Assembly: GCA_031292485.1 (NCBI GenBank)
Contig: JARLHA010000037.1
Location: 217,655 to 281,654, forward strand
Source of the DNA: Mucilaginibacter sp.
GTDB lineage: Bacteria; Bacteroidota; Bacteroidia; Sphingobacteriales; Sphingobacteriaceae
DNA: 64,000 bases
Direction of reading: 5' to 3'
The notes beneath the pieces are model-generated. The model did no database searches, had not been told where the DNA came from, and was given only the letters and a program-made list of their open reading frames with translations. Positions 10,127 to 18,741 of this stretch are shown here, one piece after another. The position numbers and the translations under genes were made by a program. Each line of letters opens with the position of its first letter. Position 1 is the stretch's first letter.

Positions 10127-12094
10127 TTAATTCACCTTTTCAAACCTGGCGGCCCATCCGCCTCCGGATGCCATTTTTATTGGTAATTTATCTGCCGCGG
10201 TTACGGTGATCACCTTGCGGATATAGTCGGTACCGTCGTGGTTGGCGTTGGAGCCATCTTCAAATATAGTGGCTTTATAGCTGCCTTCCCCTAAAAAGGA
10301 CAGGTCCATCGTTATATCGCGCGGGGTCCAACTGGTCATTACGCCGGCGTACCAGGTAGTGCCTTTTTTGCGGGCAATGCTTACAAAATCGCCAACGCTG
10401 CCATCCAGCGATACGGTAGCGTCAAAAGTGGTTGGTATGGCGGCTATAAAGTCCGTACTTTCCTGCTCTTTCATGTAAATAGTCGGGTTGTCAGAAAGCA
10501 TTTGCAGCGGGGCCTCAAATATGGTGTACATAGCCAGCTGGTGGCAGCGGGTGCCCTGTGTCATCGGGTTTGAATTAACCGGCCTGAAGGCATCTTTAGG
10601 CGCATTGCGCATACCGCCAGGGGTATAGTCCATCGGGCCGGCCATCATCCGGATAAATGGAATGCTTACGTCATACCCCGGCTGGTCGTTTACGCCCCAT
10701 TTCATATTCTCCAAACCCTTCACGCCTTCGCAGTTGATTACGTTGGGATAGGTGCGCTGCATACCTGACGGCTTATACATTCCATGGTAATCAACCATTA
10801 AATGATTATCGGCCGCTTTTTGGGCAAGTGAGTATAGCGAGCTTACCGCTTCCTGGTCATCCCTGTCAATAAAATCTATCTTAAAACCTTTGATGCCCAT
10901 TTTGGCAAATTTGGCAAATAGTGCATCCGGTTCCCTTGTAATCGCATACCAGGTAGACCACAGGATCACGCCAATATTTTGCTGTTTGCCATAGTCAACG
11001 ATTTGTTGAACGTCCAGCTTGGATTTATTCAGGTCCCAATCATCAGACCAGCCTTCATCAATAATAATATACTCCAGTTTATTTGCTGCCGCGAAGTCGA
11101 TATAATATTTATAGGTAGGTACATTTATACCCGCTTTAAAATCAACATGACTGATGTTCCAGTCGTTCCACCAGTCCCAGGCTACTTTGCCGGGCTTTAT
11201 CCAGCTCACATCCTTTAAGCGGGAGGGTTCAGCAAGGCGCTGCATCATGTCGTTATCCGCAAGTTGCTTGTCTTCATTGCTGATCACTACCACCCGCCAT
11301 GGAAAGCTGCGTGTACCGCTTGTTTTGGCGATATAATCAGCCCGGCTTTTTACCGCATAGTTAATCCTGCTTACAAACTCTTCCGTTGGCACCGGAGCAA
11401 ATACGCCGTGCAGGTTATTGCCATCGCCAGGCATAAGGTACATGCCGGGATAATCCTGCAGGTCGGCTTCCAGGATCACCGCCTTTAACGGATTGCCTAT
11501 ATCAACCAACACAGGCAAAAATGCCAGGGTATCTTTTTTAATGGCAGAAATGCTGATATGGTCGTAATGCGACTCAAACGAGGTGTTGAATTTATCTTTA
11601 TTTCGGTAATCGTTTACAAATGGAAGAAAAGCTTTGTCATCATCCTTAAAGTTAAAATTGACTTCCTCGTTTAAGATGGTAATATCGCCTTTTTTCTGTG
11701 TTACGAAGCGATACGCTGCCCCGTCATTATACGCCCGGAAGACCAGCCCGTAATCGCCCTTAAAATTGATGATTAACTGGTTATAATTATTCCGAACCTG
11801 GGCTTTTTTATAAAAGGGCGTGTTAAATGTTTCGTCGCCTGATGAAGTCGCTGCTTTTTTAACGGATACATTTTTACCCAATATATCGCCATTATTAACG
11901 GTAAGGGAAATTTCCGAGGGCAGAATTACTTCGGTTTCGCCATGCTTCACTGACCAGGTTACATTGGCCCCGGCATTCACCGTAATATTGATCTTACCAT
12001 CAGGGGAACTTACGTGGTAAATTTTAGCACTTTGTGCCGAAACAAATGATAATGGCAAAACAAGACACAGCAGTAACAATATTGCGGTTTTCAT
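10127..12094 (-). CDS. Glycoside hydrolase family 97 (SusB-like alpha-glycosidase)
   Basis: Secreted or periplasmic glycosidase of 655 aa with an N-terminal signal peptide (about residues 1-20, ending SFVSAQ). GH97 enzymes cleave alpha-glucosides or alpha-galactosides, and SusB is the Bacteroides member. The N-terminal beta-sandwich spans about 25-290. The catalytic barrel contains WYAITREPDALF, GFKIDFIDRDDQ (about 400), MVDYHGMYKPSG and NCEGVKGLENMKW (about 450). IIDEGWSDDWDLNK lies near residue 345. The C-terminal beta-domain follows. Hydrolysis mode (inverting or retaining) cannot be fixed safely from sequence alone. No SusC/D pair is adjacent. Confidence 0.9.
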   Translation of the reverse strand: MKTAILLLLCLVLPLSFVSAQSAKIYHVSSPDGKINITVNAGANVTWSVKHGETEVILPSEISLTVNNGDILGKNVSVKKAATSSGDETFNTPFYKKAQVRNNYNQLIINFKGDYGLVFRAYNDGAAYRFVTQKKGDITILNEEVNFNFKDDDKAFLPFVNDYRNKDKFNTSFESHYDHISISAIKKDTLAFLPVLVDIGNPLKAVILEADLQDYPGMYLMPGDGNNLHGVFAPVPTEEFVSRINYAVKSRADYIAKTSGTRSFPWRVVVISNEDKQLADNDMMQRLAEPSRLKDVSWIKPGKVAWDWWNDWNISHVDFKAGINVPTYKYYIDFAAANKLEYIIIDEGWSDDWDLNKSKLDVQQIVDYGKQQNIGVILWSTWYAITREPDALFAKFAKMGIKGFKIDFIDRDDQEAVSSLYSLAQKAADNHLMVDYHGMYKPSGMQRTYPNVINCEGVKGLENMKWGVNDQPGYDVSIPFIRMMAGPMDYTPGGMRNAPKDAFRPVNSNPMTQGTRCHQLAMYTIFEAPLQMLSDNPTIYMKEQESTDFIAAIPTTFDATVSLDGSVGDFVSIARKKGTTWYAGVMTSWTPRDITMDLSFLGEGSYKATIFEDGSNANHDGTDYIRKVITVTAADKLPIKMASGGGWAARFEKVN

Positions 12095-12203
12095 CAGGTA
12101 ATAATTATGGTTTAAAAAAGCGGTTTAATAGCCGTCTAAGCTAAATAAAATCCAGAAAAATAAAAGTGTAGTATTGACAATTTTTAACTGCAATTGAATT
12201 TGC

Positions 12204-13088
12204 CTATTTCCCTGTTAGCACAATTACCACCCGCCTGTTTTGATCCTGGTCGATCGAACTCATTTCGGGGTAAACTTTTGGTTCTTTGCTGCCCAGGCCT
12301 TTGTAGGTTAACCGGGTTGGGCTGATGCCTTCGCTTACCAGGTAATCATAAATAAATTTTGCACGGGTAAGCGATAATTCAAATTTCCGGGTGTCAAAGT
12401 CTTCACCATCCTTGCCGTTGTATTGGCAGCAAATGTGCCCCTGTATCTCAATCTTCAGGTTGGGGTGGGCTTTTAACAGCTCTTTTAAAGCCACCATATA
12501 ACGTACAGCCGATGGCCGCAAAAAATGCCTGCCCGGCTGAAAAGTTAATTCGCTGAAACTGATGCTGTCGCCCACATTACGGCCGCCGATATTATTGATC
12601 CGGGTGTAAACGCTGTCGTCTTTCTTTTTTATACGGATCGTATCCCGCAAACGGGGAATTATAATTTGTTTTTTTGGCACTGGTTTTGGTGCAGCGGGCC
12701 TTGCGAAAATGATCTCCACCCGGCGATTAAAAGGGTCGCCTATAGCAGAATGTGTCTTTGTTGTTACATCTACCTGCCCCTTGCCATTGGCAAACAGCCG
12801 CTCACTTTTGCTGTGTAACTTTTGCAGATAGGCTTTTACTATTTCTGCCCTCGCGGTGGATAGGGTATAATTGGAATCCCTTTTACCCAGGTAGTCTGCA
12901 AAACCATGAATTTTAACGACCGTTGTATCCCGTATAAAACGGCTCAGCGAATCAAGGGTAACTTTATGGCCCGCGGTGAGTTCCTTTTGGTTAATGTCAA
13001 AAAACAACCTTATGGTATCCCGCCCACACGACCATGAAGGCAATGCTTTCCCGAGGATCAATAGGCAAAATATTAGCTTAAGTTTCAT
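12204..13088 (-). CDS. Tandem OmpA-domain cell wall-anchoring protein
   Basis: Exported 294-aa protein with a signal peptide (about residues 1-20) and two OmpA-like domains, each expected to bind peptidoglycan diaminopimelate. Domain 1 (about 25-135) has HGFADYLGKRDSN, LSTARAEIVKAYL and a FNRRVEI end. Domain 2 (about 165-292) has EIQGHICCQYNG, LSLTRAKFIYDYL and a DQNRRVVIVL end. There is no beta-barrel, so this is a soluble or envelope-tethered protein. It lies 9 nt from the DUF1080 lipoprotein gene upstream on the same strand, suggesting an operon. Confidence 0.85.
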   Translation of the reverse strand: MKLKLIFCLLILGKALPSWSCGRDTIRLFFDINQKELTAGHKVTLDSLSRFIRDTTVVKIHGFADYLGKRDSNYTLSTARAEIVKAYLQKLHSKSERLFANGKGQVDVTTKTHSAIGDPFNRRVEIIFARPAAPKPVPKKQIIIPRLRDTIRIKKKDDSVYTRINNIGGRNVGDSISFSELTFQPGRHFLRPSAVRYMVALKELLKAHPNLKIEIQGHICCQYNGKDGEDFDTRKFELSLTRAKFIYDYLVSEGISPTRLTYKGLGSKEPKVYPEMSSIDQDQNRRVVIVLTGK

Positions 13089-13097
13089 TTTTCCGGG

Positions 13098-13733
13098 TTA
13101 ACGCAATGGCTTCACCATAATATTTTTGAAAAAGGTCAAACTCTTCGGATCATGGCCCTGCAGGGCAAATGTACCGCTTGAAAGTACCCGCTCCTCATCG
13201 CCTTTCTCCCGTTTTACGTTGTCCGGTTCGGTATAGTCAAGCACCACTTTGTCATTTAATTTAACCAAAACCCTTTTGCCTTCAACGGTTATATACATGG
13301 TAAACCATTCATTGTCTTTAACATACACCTCTTTGATGTTGTCGATACCGTATAAGCTGCCGGTGCGGATCCAGTCTGTATGGCTGTTGTTTACCTGTAC
13401 TTCGTAGCCTTTTGAGGGCCATCCGCCCTGCTGGTAGCCGGTATGGATATAAATGCCCGAATTGGTTCCCTTGTGCGTCATCACATCGGCTTTAAATTCA
13501 AAATTCTTAAAGTTGTGGTCTAAGACGGGACCATCGTAAAATAGATGTGCCGTTTTGCCGTGAACGATGATCATTCCGCTATCAACAGAAAATGTTTCGG
13601 CGTTGTCACCCACCTTCCAGTTATTTAAAGTTTTTCCATCAAATAAGGAGATCCAGCCTTTTGCATGTTGTTTTGAGGCTGAACATGAAAGCAGCAGGCA
13701 GGCGATAAAGCAACAATAGTTAATTTTTTTCAT
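13098..13733 (-). CDS. DUF1080 (3-keto-disaccharide hydrolase-like) lipoprotein
   Basis: 211-aa predicted lipoprotein with a signal and lipobox ending LLLSCSAS (Cys near 17). The remainder is one DUF1080 domain, a concanavalin-type jelly roll also named 3-keto-disaccharide hydrolase. It has GWISLFDGKTLNNWKVGD at the start, NSGIYIHTGYQQGG in the middle and IALQGHDP-like FALQGHDPKSLTFFKNI at the end. Family members hydrolyse 3-keto-glucosides or bind glycans. It is probably co-transcribed with the OmpA protein. Confidence 0.85.
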   Translation of the reverse strand: MKKINYCCFIACLLLSCSASKQHAKGWISLFDGKTLNNWKVGDNAETFSVDSGMIIVHGKTAHLFYDGPVLDHNFKNFEFKADVMTHKGTNSGIYIHTGYQQGGWPSKGYEVQVNNSHTDWIRTGSLYGIDNIKEVYVKDNEWFTMYITVEGKRVLVKLNDKVVLDYTEPDNVKREKGDEERVLSSGTFALQGHDPKSLTFFKNIMVKPLR

Positions 13734-13796
13734 AGCAGGAGTTTTATATAAATCGGTTTGAAAAATAAAACTAAGCTAATACTAATTATTAATGAT

Positions 13797-14261
13797 TTAA
13801 AATGGCCTGAAATTTGGCCTGCTGATCAACGGCGAGAACGACCAGGGGATGGAGCTTAAAATAACGAGTAAAGCAATACTGAACCAGATCGCCATCGTTT
13901 TAAATTTCTCCTGGTCTGTAGTTTTACGCTTCGCTTTTACCGAGCCGATCGTAATAATGATGATGCCCGTTAGCATCATGGTAACGTGCTCCATCCCAAA
14001 AAACCTGATCTGCCGCTCATGAACGGCTTCGCTAAAATGATGCACGAAATAGCTCACTACCGGGCTGATGAAATACAACCATAAGCCCAGCACTAATTGA
14101 ACGTGCGCGATGGTAGCGGTGATATGCCTTACCCTATCGTCAAACGCCCGGAACGGCTTTTTAAAAAGCCAGCCGCGATATGCCCAAAAAATGGCAAAAA
14201 GTAAACTTGCCAAAACAAACCAGCGCACCAGCGAGTGCAATGCCAATAAGGTGAGGTACAT
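13797..14261 (-). CDS. Small four-helix membrane protein
   Basis: 154-aa integral membrane protein; I chose ATG 14261 (MYLTLLALHSLVRWFV) because the longer open frame has no membrane or signal logic before it. Four hydrophobic segments lie at about 8-28, 52-75, 95-115 and 128-145. Histidines in helices (HSLVRW, HVQLVLG, MEHVTMM) recall cytochrome-b-like four-helix proteins, and related Bacteroidota proteins are often named that way, but haem binding is not shown. It is divergent from the DUF2062 gene. Confidence 0.6.
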   Translation of the reverse strand: MYLTLLALHSLVRWFVLASLLFAIFWAYRGWLFKKPFRAFDDRVRHITATIAHVQLVLGLWLYFISPVVSYFVHHFSEAVHERQIRFFGMEHVTMMLTGIIIITIGSVKAKRKTTDQEKFKTMAIWFSIALLVILSSIPWSFSPLISRPNFRPF

Positions 14262-14444
14262 ATTAATTTCCGGGTTATTTTTTACAGATGATTTTAGGAT
14301 AGAGACGATCAGCATTTTAAAACATTTTAAGGTGCAAACTAAAAGATTGCCGTTTATACAGGGGCTGGCTATTATTAACAAAAGTTTAATACTGCCGGTT
14401 GTTAAAGGTTTTATCGGGGCGATATATTTGTATGACACAATATT

Positions 14445-15011
14445 ATGCTGATACACAAAGCCCTTAAGGTTAATGTCATCAAATTCATAAAAGTTGCTGC
14501 CGTGCTGTGCTCAAAAAAGGGACTAAAAAAACTGGCAGCTCAGCTTTATGACCCAAGCCAATCAGACGAGCGGAAAGCATTTTCGGCGGCCCTGGGAGTC
14601 TTCCTGGGCATCATCCCTATTTGGGGGTTTCAAACCTTATCGGCAATTTTCCTGTCCGTTTTTTTTAGGTTGAATAAAGCTTTGGTGCTCATCTTTTCGC
14701 ATATCAGCCTGCCGCCTTTACTGCCTTTTGTGGTATTCCTAAGCTATAAAGCGGGGAGCTTTTGGGTGAGCGATCACAACGTCAATGTGGCCCCTGCTGC
14801 AAAAATATCGGGTCGAAACTTTAGTGCTCATCTGCTGCAATATCTTTGGGGCAGCCTGACGCTTGCAGTTGTGGCAGCCATTATCGCCGGCTTGATAACT
14901 TATGCCGCCCTTAAGTCGGCAAATGCTATAAAGCAATACCGCCTCGCTGCCGCTTCAAAAAGAGAACCGACAGTTTCATTTGCAGTAGTATCCGGCCTGC
15001 TGGAAGACTAA
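14445..15011 (+). CDS. DUF2062 membrane protein
   Basis: 188-aa protein with a DUF2062 domain: the core AAALGVFLGIIPIWGFQT-like segment (here FSAALGVFLGIIPIWGFQ, about residues 47-65) followed by hydrophobic segments near 65-90, 90-115 and 140-165. DUF2062 proteins are often found fused to or near lipid/polysaccharide glycosyltransferases; function unknown. Its end converges with the Crp/Fnr gene, leaving a 13-nt gap. Confidence 0.8.
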   Translation: MLIHKALKVNVIKFIKVAAVLCSKKGLKKLAAQLYDPSQSDERKAFSAALGVFLGIIPIWGFQTLSAIFLSVFFRLNKALVLIFSHISLPPLLPFVVFLSYKAGSFWVSDHNVNVAPAAKISGRNFSAHLLQYLWGSLTLAVVAAIIAGLITYAALKSANAIKQYRLAAASKREPTVSFAVVSGLLED

Positions 15012-15024
15012 GAATGCTTAGGTC

Positions 15025-15714
15025 CTATATTTCAATCTCCTCTGTTAGTTTCATTAATCGCTTTTCATCCGTTATCAGAATGTTTTTACTGGAAAGGGCA
15101 ACCATTTTTTCCTCCTGTAAATCATTGATCACCCTGAATAAAGATTCATAGGAAGCACCGGTAAAAGACGCCAGGTCCTGCCGGCTTAGCTCAATATTAA
15201 TATACCCTTCATTATTTGTTCCGAATTGATTTTTAAGGTTGATCAGCGCCTGGGCAACACGCCCTTTTACCGGCATATGGGCCAGGTTACGCATCCTTTT
15301 TTCCGATTCCTTAAGGTCATTGGCTAAAACCAATACCAACTGCTTTGTAAATTGTGTATTGATATTTAATGTCGATTCAAAAAACGCCATATCCACAAAA
15401 CAGGCCAGCCCGGTTTCAATAGCAGTTGCCGAAACCGGGTAAGTAGCTTCTGGCCCGAGGCCCATCTGCCCAACAATATCTCCTGTTTTGGCAAACCTTA
15501 ATATCAGTTCCTTTTCATTATCCCACCGTTTATGCACCTTTACCGCGCCTGAATAAATAAAGTAGATGCCGGCAGCAGGGTCGCCTTCCTTAAATAACTG
15601 CTGTCCCTTTTTTATTTCAAAGTTTTTACGGTTTGCGGCAACTGCCGGAATCCAGTCCTTTAAACAATACTTACACAAAAAACAACTTTTAAGGTCGCAT
15701 TCATTTTTGGCCAT
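15025..15714 (-). CDS. Crp/Fnr-family regulator with N-terminal Cys cluster
   Basis: 229-aa transcription factor: a cyclic-nucleotide-binding-like beta-roll (about 30-145) and a C-terminal winged helix (about 160-225). The N-terminus has C6, C11, C14 and C17, a spacing compatible with a redox or Fe-S sensor, although it is not identical to FNR of E. coli. In the recognition helix (ASYESLFRVINDL) the Glu and Arg that read TTG half-sites in CRP/FNR proteins are kept. The intergenic region toward clc carries three TTG-N6-CAA palindromes, so autoregulation and clc control are plausible. Confidence 0.88.
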   Translation of the reverse strand: MAKNECDLKSCFLCKYCLKDWIPAVAANRKNFEIKKGQQLFKEGDPAAGIYFIYSGAVKVHKRWDNEKELILRFAKTGDIVGQMGLGPEATYPVSATAIETGLACFVDMAFFESTLNINTQFTKQLVLVLANDLKESEKRMRNLAHMPVKGRVAQALINLKNQFGTNNEGYINIELSRQDLASFTGASYESLFRVINDLQEEKMVALSSKNILITDEKRLMKLTEEIEI

Positions 15715-15782
15715 GGTCTTTAAAAATCTGTAGTGTGCAATATTAATTATATAAATGCAAAAAACGGGCTTTAAAATTTTTA

Positions 15783-15884
15783 TATTGTTTTGTCAATAGA
15801 TTCATCACCCTTCATCAATTGTTTGTGCAATAAAATTTAACGTTTAAAACTATATTTAGTTAAATAAATATTGCGTGTGCAATA
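15783..15884. promoter_or_regulatory. Three Crp/Fnr-type operator candidates
   Basis: TATTG-N6-CAATA occurs at 15783-15798 and 15869-15884, and AATTG-N6-CAATA at 15817-15832. The last full site is embedded in a perfect 13-bp inverted repeat with a 4-nt centre (15862-15891). A further half site, TGTGCAATATT, lies at 15734-15744 next to the regulator start. TTG-N6-CAA is the spacing of FNR/CRP half-sites. Assignment to the adjacent regulator is inferred. Confidence 0.55.
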
Positions 15885-15924
15885 TTTATTTGATTTTTTA
15901 TTTTATTTCGACAGCATTGTTATG

Positions 15925-15932
15925 TACCTTTG
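15925..15932 (+). promoter_or_regulatory. Putative -7 box of clc promoter
   Basis: TACCTTTG fits the Bacteroidota -7 consensus TAnnTTTG. No good -33 TTTG is present, as expected for an activator-dependent promoter. The perfect palindrome at 15862-15891 would centre near -62 relative to a start about 7 nt downstream. Confidence 0.4.
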
Positions 15933-15994
15933 CAATCAAAATTAAACGGTCAAAAGCCAGGTTTTTGGTTTTGCTGTTTCGCATTATACCTGCA

Positions 15995-17872
15995 ATGAGC
16001 AATTCTAACATATATACCCATGAACCGGGGATTCCGATTTCCCCATCACTAAATGAAATTGAAAGCAACATGGTTCAACTACCAAATAACGGCGCTTTAA
16101 AAAAGCGTTTGCTCCTTATCTCCGCATTGTCCATAGCGGTGGCTCTCGCAGTATGTGTTATAGCCAGGTTATTGGTTTGGCTTATCAATATTATTACCAA
16201 TATCTCCTTTTACGGCATATTCTCTACAGCTTTTAACAGCCCATCGGCCAATCATTTGGGCCTGTGGGTAATCATCATTCCAGCTATCGGGGGCATAATG
16301 GTAGGCCTTATGGCGTTATATGGTTCGGCGGCGATACGAGGGCACGGCATTCCCGAAGCAATGGAGCAAATATTAACCAACCAAAGCCGCATCAAGCCTT
16401 CCATCACCTTTTTAAAACCCATATCATCGGCAATAGCCATAGGTACAGGTGGCCCGTTTGGCGCCGAGGGGCCCATCATCGCTACAGGCGGAGCATTGGG
16501 TTCAACCATTGGGCAGTTGTTTAAAATAACGTCAAATGAGCGCAAAGTTTTACTGGCCGCCGGAGCAACGGCTGGTATGGCAGCCATTTTCGGCACGCCG
16601 ATCGCGGGTGTATTCCTTGCTATTGAATTATTGCTTTTCGAGTTTTCGCCGAAAGCCATTTTGCCGGTTGCGCTGGCCTGTATCACTGGTGCGGCGGGCC
16701 ATCATCTACTGTTTGATGCCGGCCCCGTTTTCCCTATGCCTAATCTTACAACGCCCACTAATACCGCGCTGGCTATTTATAGTTTTATAGGGTTGATCAT
16801 TGGATTTTTATCACTCGGCCTAACCAAAATAGTTTACCTGGTTGAAGATACTTTTGAAAAATTACCTGTACACTGGATGTGGTGGCCCGCTATTGGTGGC
16901 CTGACAGTGGGAGCGATAGGTTATTTTGCGCCGCACACCCTTGGCGTGGGCTATGATAATATCATCAACGTATTATCAGGCACCATGAGTTTGATGATCG
17001 TAATCAGGCTGTGCCTGTTCAAATTTCTTTCATGGGCAATCGCTTTGGGGAGCGGAACTTCCGGTGGCACGCTGGCGCCCCTATTAACAATAGGCGGTGC
17101 CGGCGGGGCAATTATCGGGGGCGGTATTCTATACCTGTTTCCCCAGTCGGGCTTAAGCATTCCTATGGCGGCATTGGTGGGTATGTCAGCCATGTTTGCA
17201 GGGGCCTCCAGGGCTTACCTTACCAGCATTACCTTTGCATTAGAGGCAACTATGCAGTCACATGCTTTGCTACCTTTACTGGGCGCCTGTACGGCAGCTT
17301 ACCTGGTTTCATTTTTCATGATGGAAAATACCATCATGACCGAAAAAATTGCCCGCCGCGGCGTTTTTACACCTGATTCATTTGAAGCTGATCTGTTAGC
17401 TAAACTTACCGTTGAACAAGCGCTAAGCAATGATGCACTTGTGCTAAGCGGCCACCATACTATTAAAGAAGTGAGGAATTGTCTGAAAATCAATAACGAC
17501 CGGGCCAATGACTTCGTTGTTTTAAACAGCGAAGGTAAATTTATCGGCACAATAGGGAGGAATGATATTTTTACAAACGGCACTGATCCTGAAACAAAGT
17601 TAAGTGACATTGTAAAATCCAGCCACTTGTGGCTGCGAAATACGGACGCCCTAAGGAAAGCTGTTGAACTGATGGCAAAACAAACCGCCGAAATATTGCC
17701 CGTTTTATCATCAAATGGAAAGGTAACGGGAGTTTTGTCCTACCGGGATATTTTGTCTGTTTACAAAGCGCAGCTGGATGAAAATGAACGCGCACATATT
17801 CATATCTCACTTAAGCGGCAGCGGTTAAAAATGCTGGTAAGGGGAAGAAACCATGTCAATCTGAATGATTAA
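15995..17872 (+). CDS. ClC-family chloride channel/transporter with CBS pair
   Basis: Inner-membrane anion channel or proton/chloride antiporter, 625 aa from ATG 15995. The frame is open upstream, but the operator and promoter lie inside that extension, so the downstream start is preferred. Selectivity motifs are in order: GHGIPEAME (about 117), GTGGPFGAEGPII (about 153, with the gating Glu kept) and GSGTSGGTLAPLL (about 351). About ten to twelve membrane helices are expected. The last 150 residues hold two CBS domains (about 470-600) that may bind adenylates. It is divergent from the Crp/Fnr gene. Confidence 0.92.
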   Translation: MSNSNIYTHEPGIPISPSLNEIESNMVQLPNNGALKKRLLLISALSIAVALAVCVIARLLVWLINIITNISFYGIFSTAFNSPSANHLGLWVIIIPAIGGIMVGLMALYGSAAIRGHGIPEAMEQILTNQSRIKPSITFLKPISSAIAIGTGGPFGAEGPIIATGGALGSTIGQLFKITSNERKVLLAAGATAGMAAIFGTPIAGVFLAIELLLFEFSPKAILPVALACITGAAGHHLLFDAGPVFPMPNLTTPTNTALAIYSFIGLIIGFLSLGLTKIVYLVEDTFEKLPVHWMWWPAIGGLTVGAIGYFAPHTLGVGYDNIINVLSGTMSLMIVIRLCLFKFLSWAIALGSGTSGGTLAPLLTIGGAGGAIIGGGILYLFPQSGLSIPMAALVGMSAMFAGASRAYLTSITFALEATMQSHALLPLLGACTAAYLVSFFMMENTIMTEKIARRGVFTPDSFEADLLAKLTVEQALSNDALVLSGHHTIKEVRNCLKINNDRANDFVVLNSEGKFIGTIGRNDIFTNGTDPETKLSDIVKSSHLWLRNTDALRKAVELMAKQTAEILPVLSSNGKVTGVLSYRDILSVYKAQLDENERAHIHISLKRQRLKMLVRGRNHVNLND

Positions 17873-18221
17873 ACAAGTTGAAACAATAATGTTTTGCTGG
17901 GTTTTACCTGATCCAATTCCCCTTTGACGTTTTGCCCTCGAATATCTTTTAAAGTATATTTGCCTTACCCAATCAAAAGGTTTAAAACAATCTCTTTATC
18001 TCAAGCGCTTAAAAAGAAAGAGTAATAATAACTTTTGAGTTTAATTATTGAGCACGAAAACAATCTCACCTGCCGCCTGAAAAAAATAACAAATACGGTG
18101 GTATTGGTATTTTTTTTAACTCTTTTTTGGTTATATCTCCTTGTAATTTAATAATTAATGAAATAATGAAAACAATTGCATTTATTATTTGTAATATGTA
18201 GTTTCATGTTGTAATAAGCCA
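17873..18221. other. Gene-free spacer, A+T-rich
   Basis: 349 bp between clc and the receiver gene. No coding frame of note, no strong hairpin, and no full TTTG/TAnnTTTG promoter pair was seen. Confidence 0.5.
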
Positions 18222-18596
18222 ATGGATATCACTGAAAAAAAGATTGTAATATTTGATGATGACGAAGATATACTATCTATCTGCAGCTTCATTTTGGAAG
18301 AACAAGGATGGACGGTTTATGCGTATACCGATTGTAATAAAATCGTAGAAAAAATTTCAGCTGTTATGCCTGACATTATTATTATGGACAACTGGATCCC
18401 CGATGATGGCGGAATAATTGCAACGCAAACACTCAAAAAAAATGAGGCTTTAAAAAACATCCCTGTGATATACTTTTCTGCGAACAGCGACATTGAACAG
18501 CTTGCAAGTTATGCCGGTGCAGAAACTTATCTGGCCAAGCCTTTTGACCTTGAAGATCTTGAAATGGTGATCAACAGTGTGCTTGTAAAAAGTTAG
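18222..18596 (+). CDS. Single-domain response regulator
   Basis: 124-aa stand-alone CheY-type receiver. The acidic pocket is FDDDED (residues 11-16), the phospho-acceptor is D56 in IIIMDNWIP, the switch region is YFSAN (about 87), and the conserved Lys is in YLAKPFD (about 108). There is no output domain, so it acts by protein contact, probably downstream of a hybrid or soluble histidine kinase. No kinase is adjacent; the nearest is at 36181. Confidence 0.9.
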   Translation: MDITEKKIVIFDDDEDILSICSFILEEQGWTVYAYTDCNKIVEKISAVMPDIIIMDNWIPDDGGIIATQTLKKNEALKNIPVIYFSANSDIEQLASYAGAETYLAKPFDLEDLEMVINSVLVKS

Positions 18597-18741
18597 TGTT
18601 GTATCAATTATGAATTAACGCTATTGATACGTTGAAAGGCTTAAGGCAGAACGCACAAAATTGACACACGACTATAGACCTGATACCAGATTATCCCTGC
18701 GTTATTTTAGCAATAGGATATAATTTTGCTGCATAATTCCA

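Noticed and set aside
15875..15994. Upstream extension of the ClC protein
   Set aside because: The extension overlaps the palindrome and -7 box; ATG 15995 gives the normal protein start.
17873..18221. Small RNA or riboswitch in the clc-receiver gap
   Set aside because: No stable stem or known riboswitch core could be drawn by eye.
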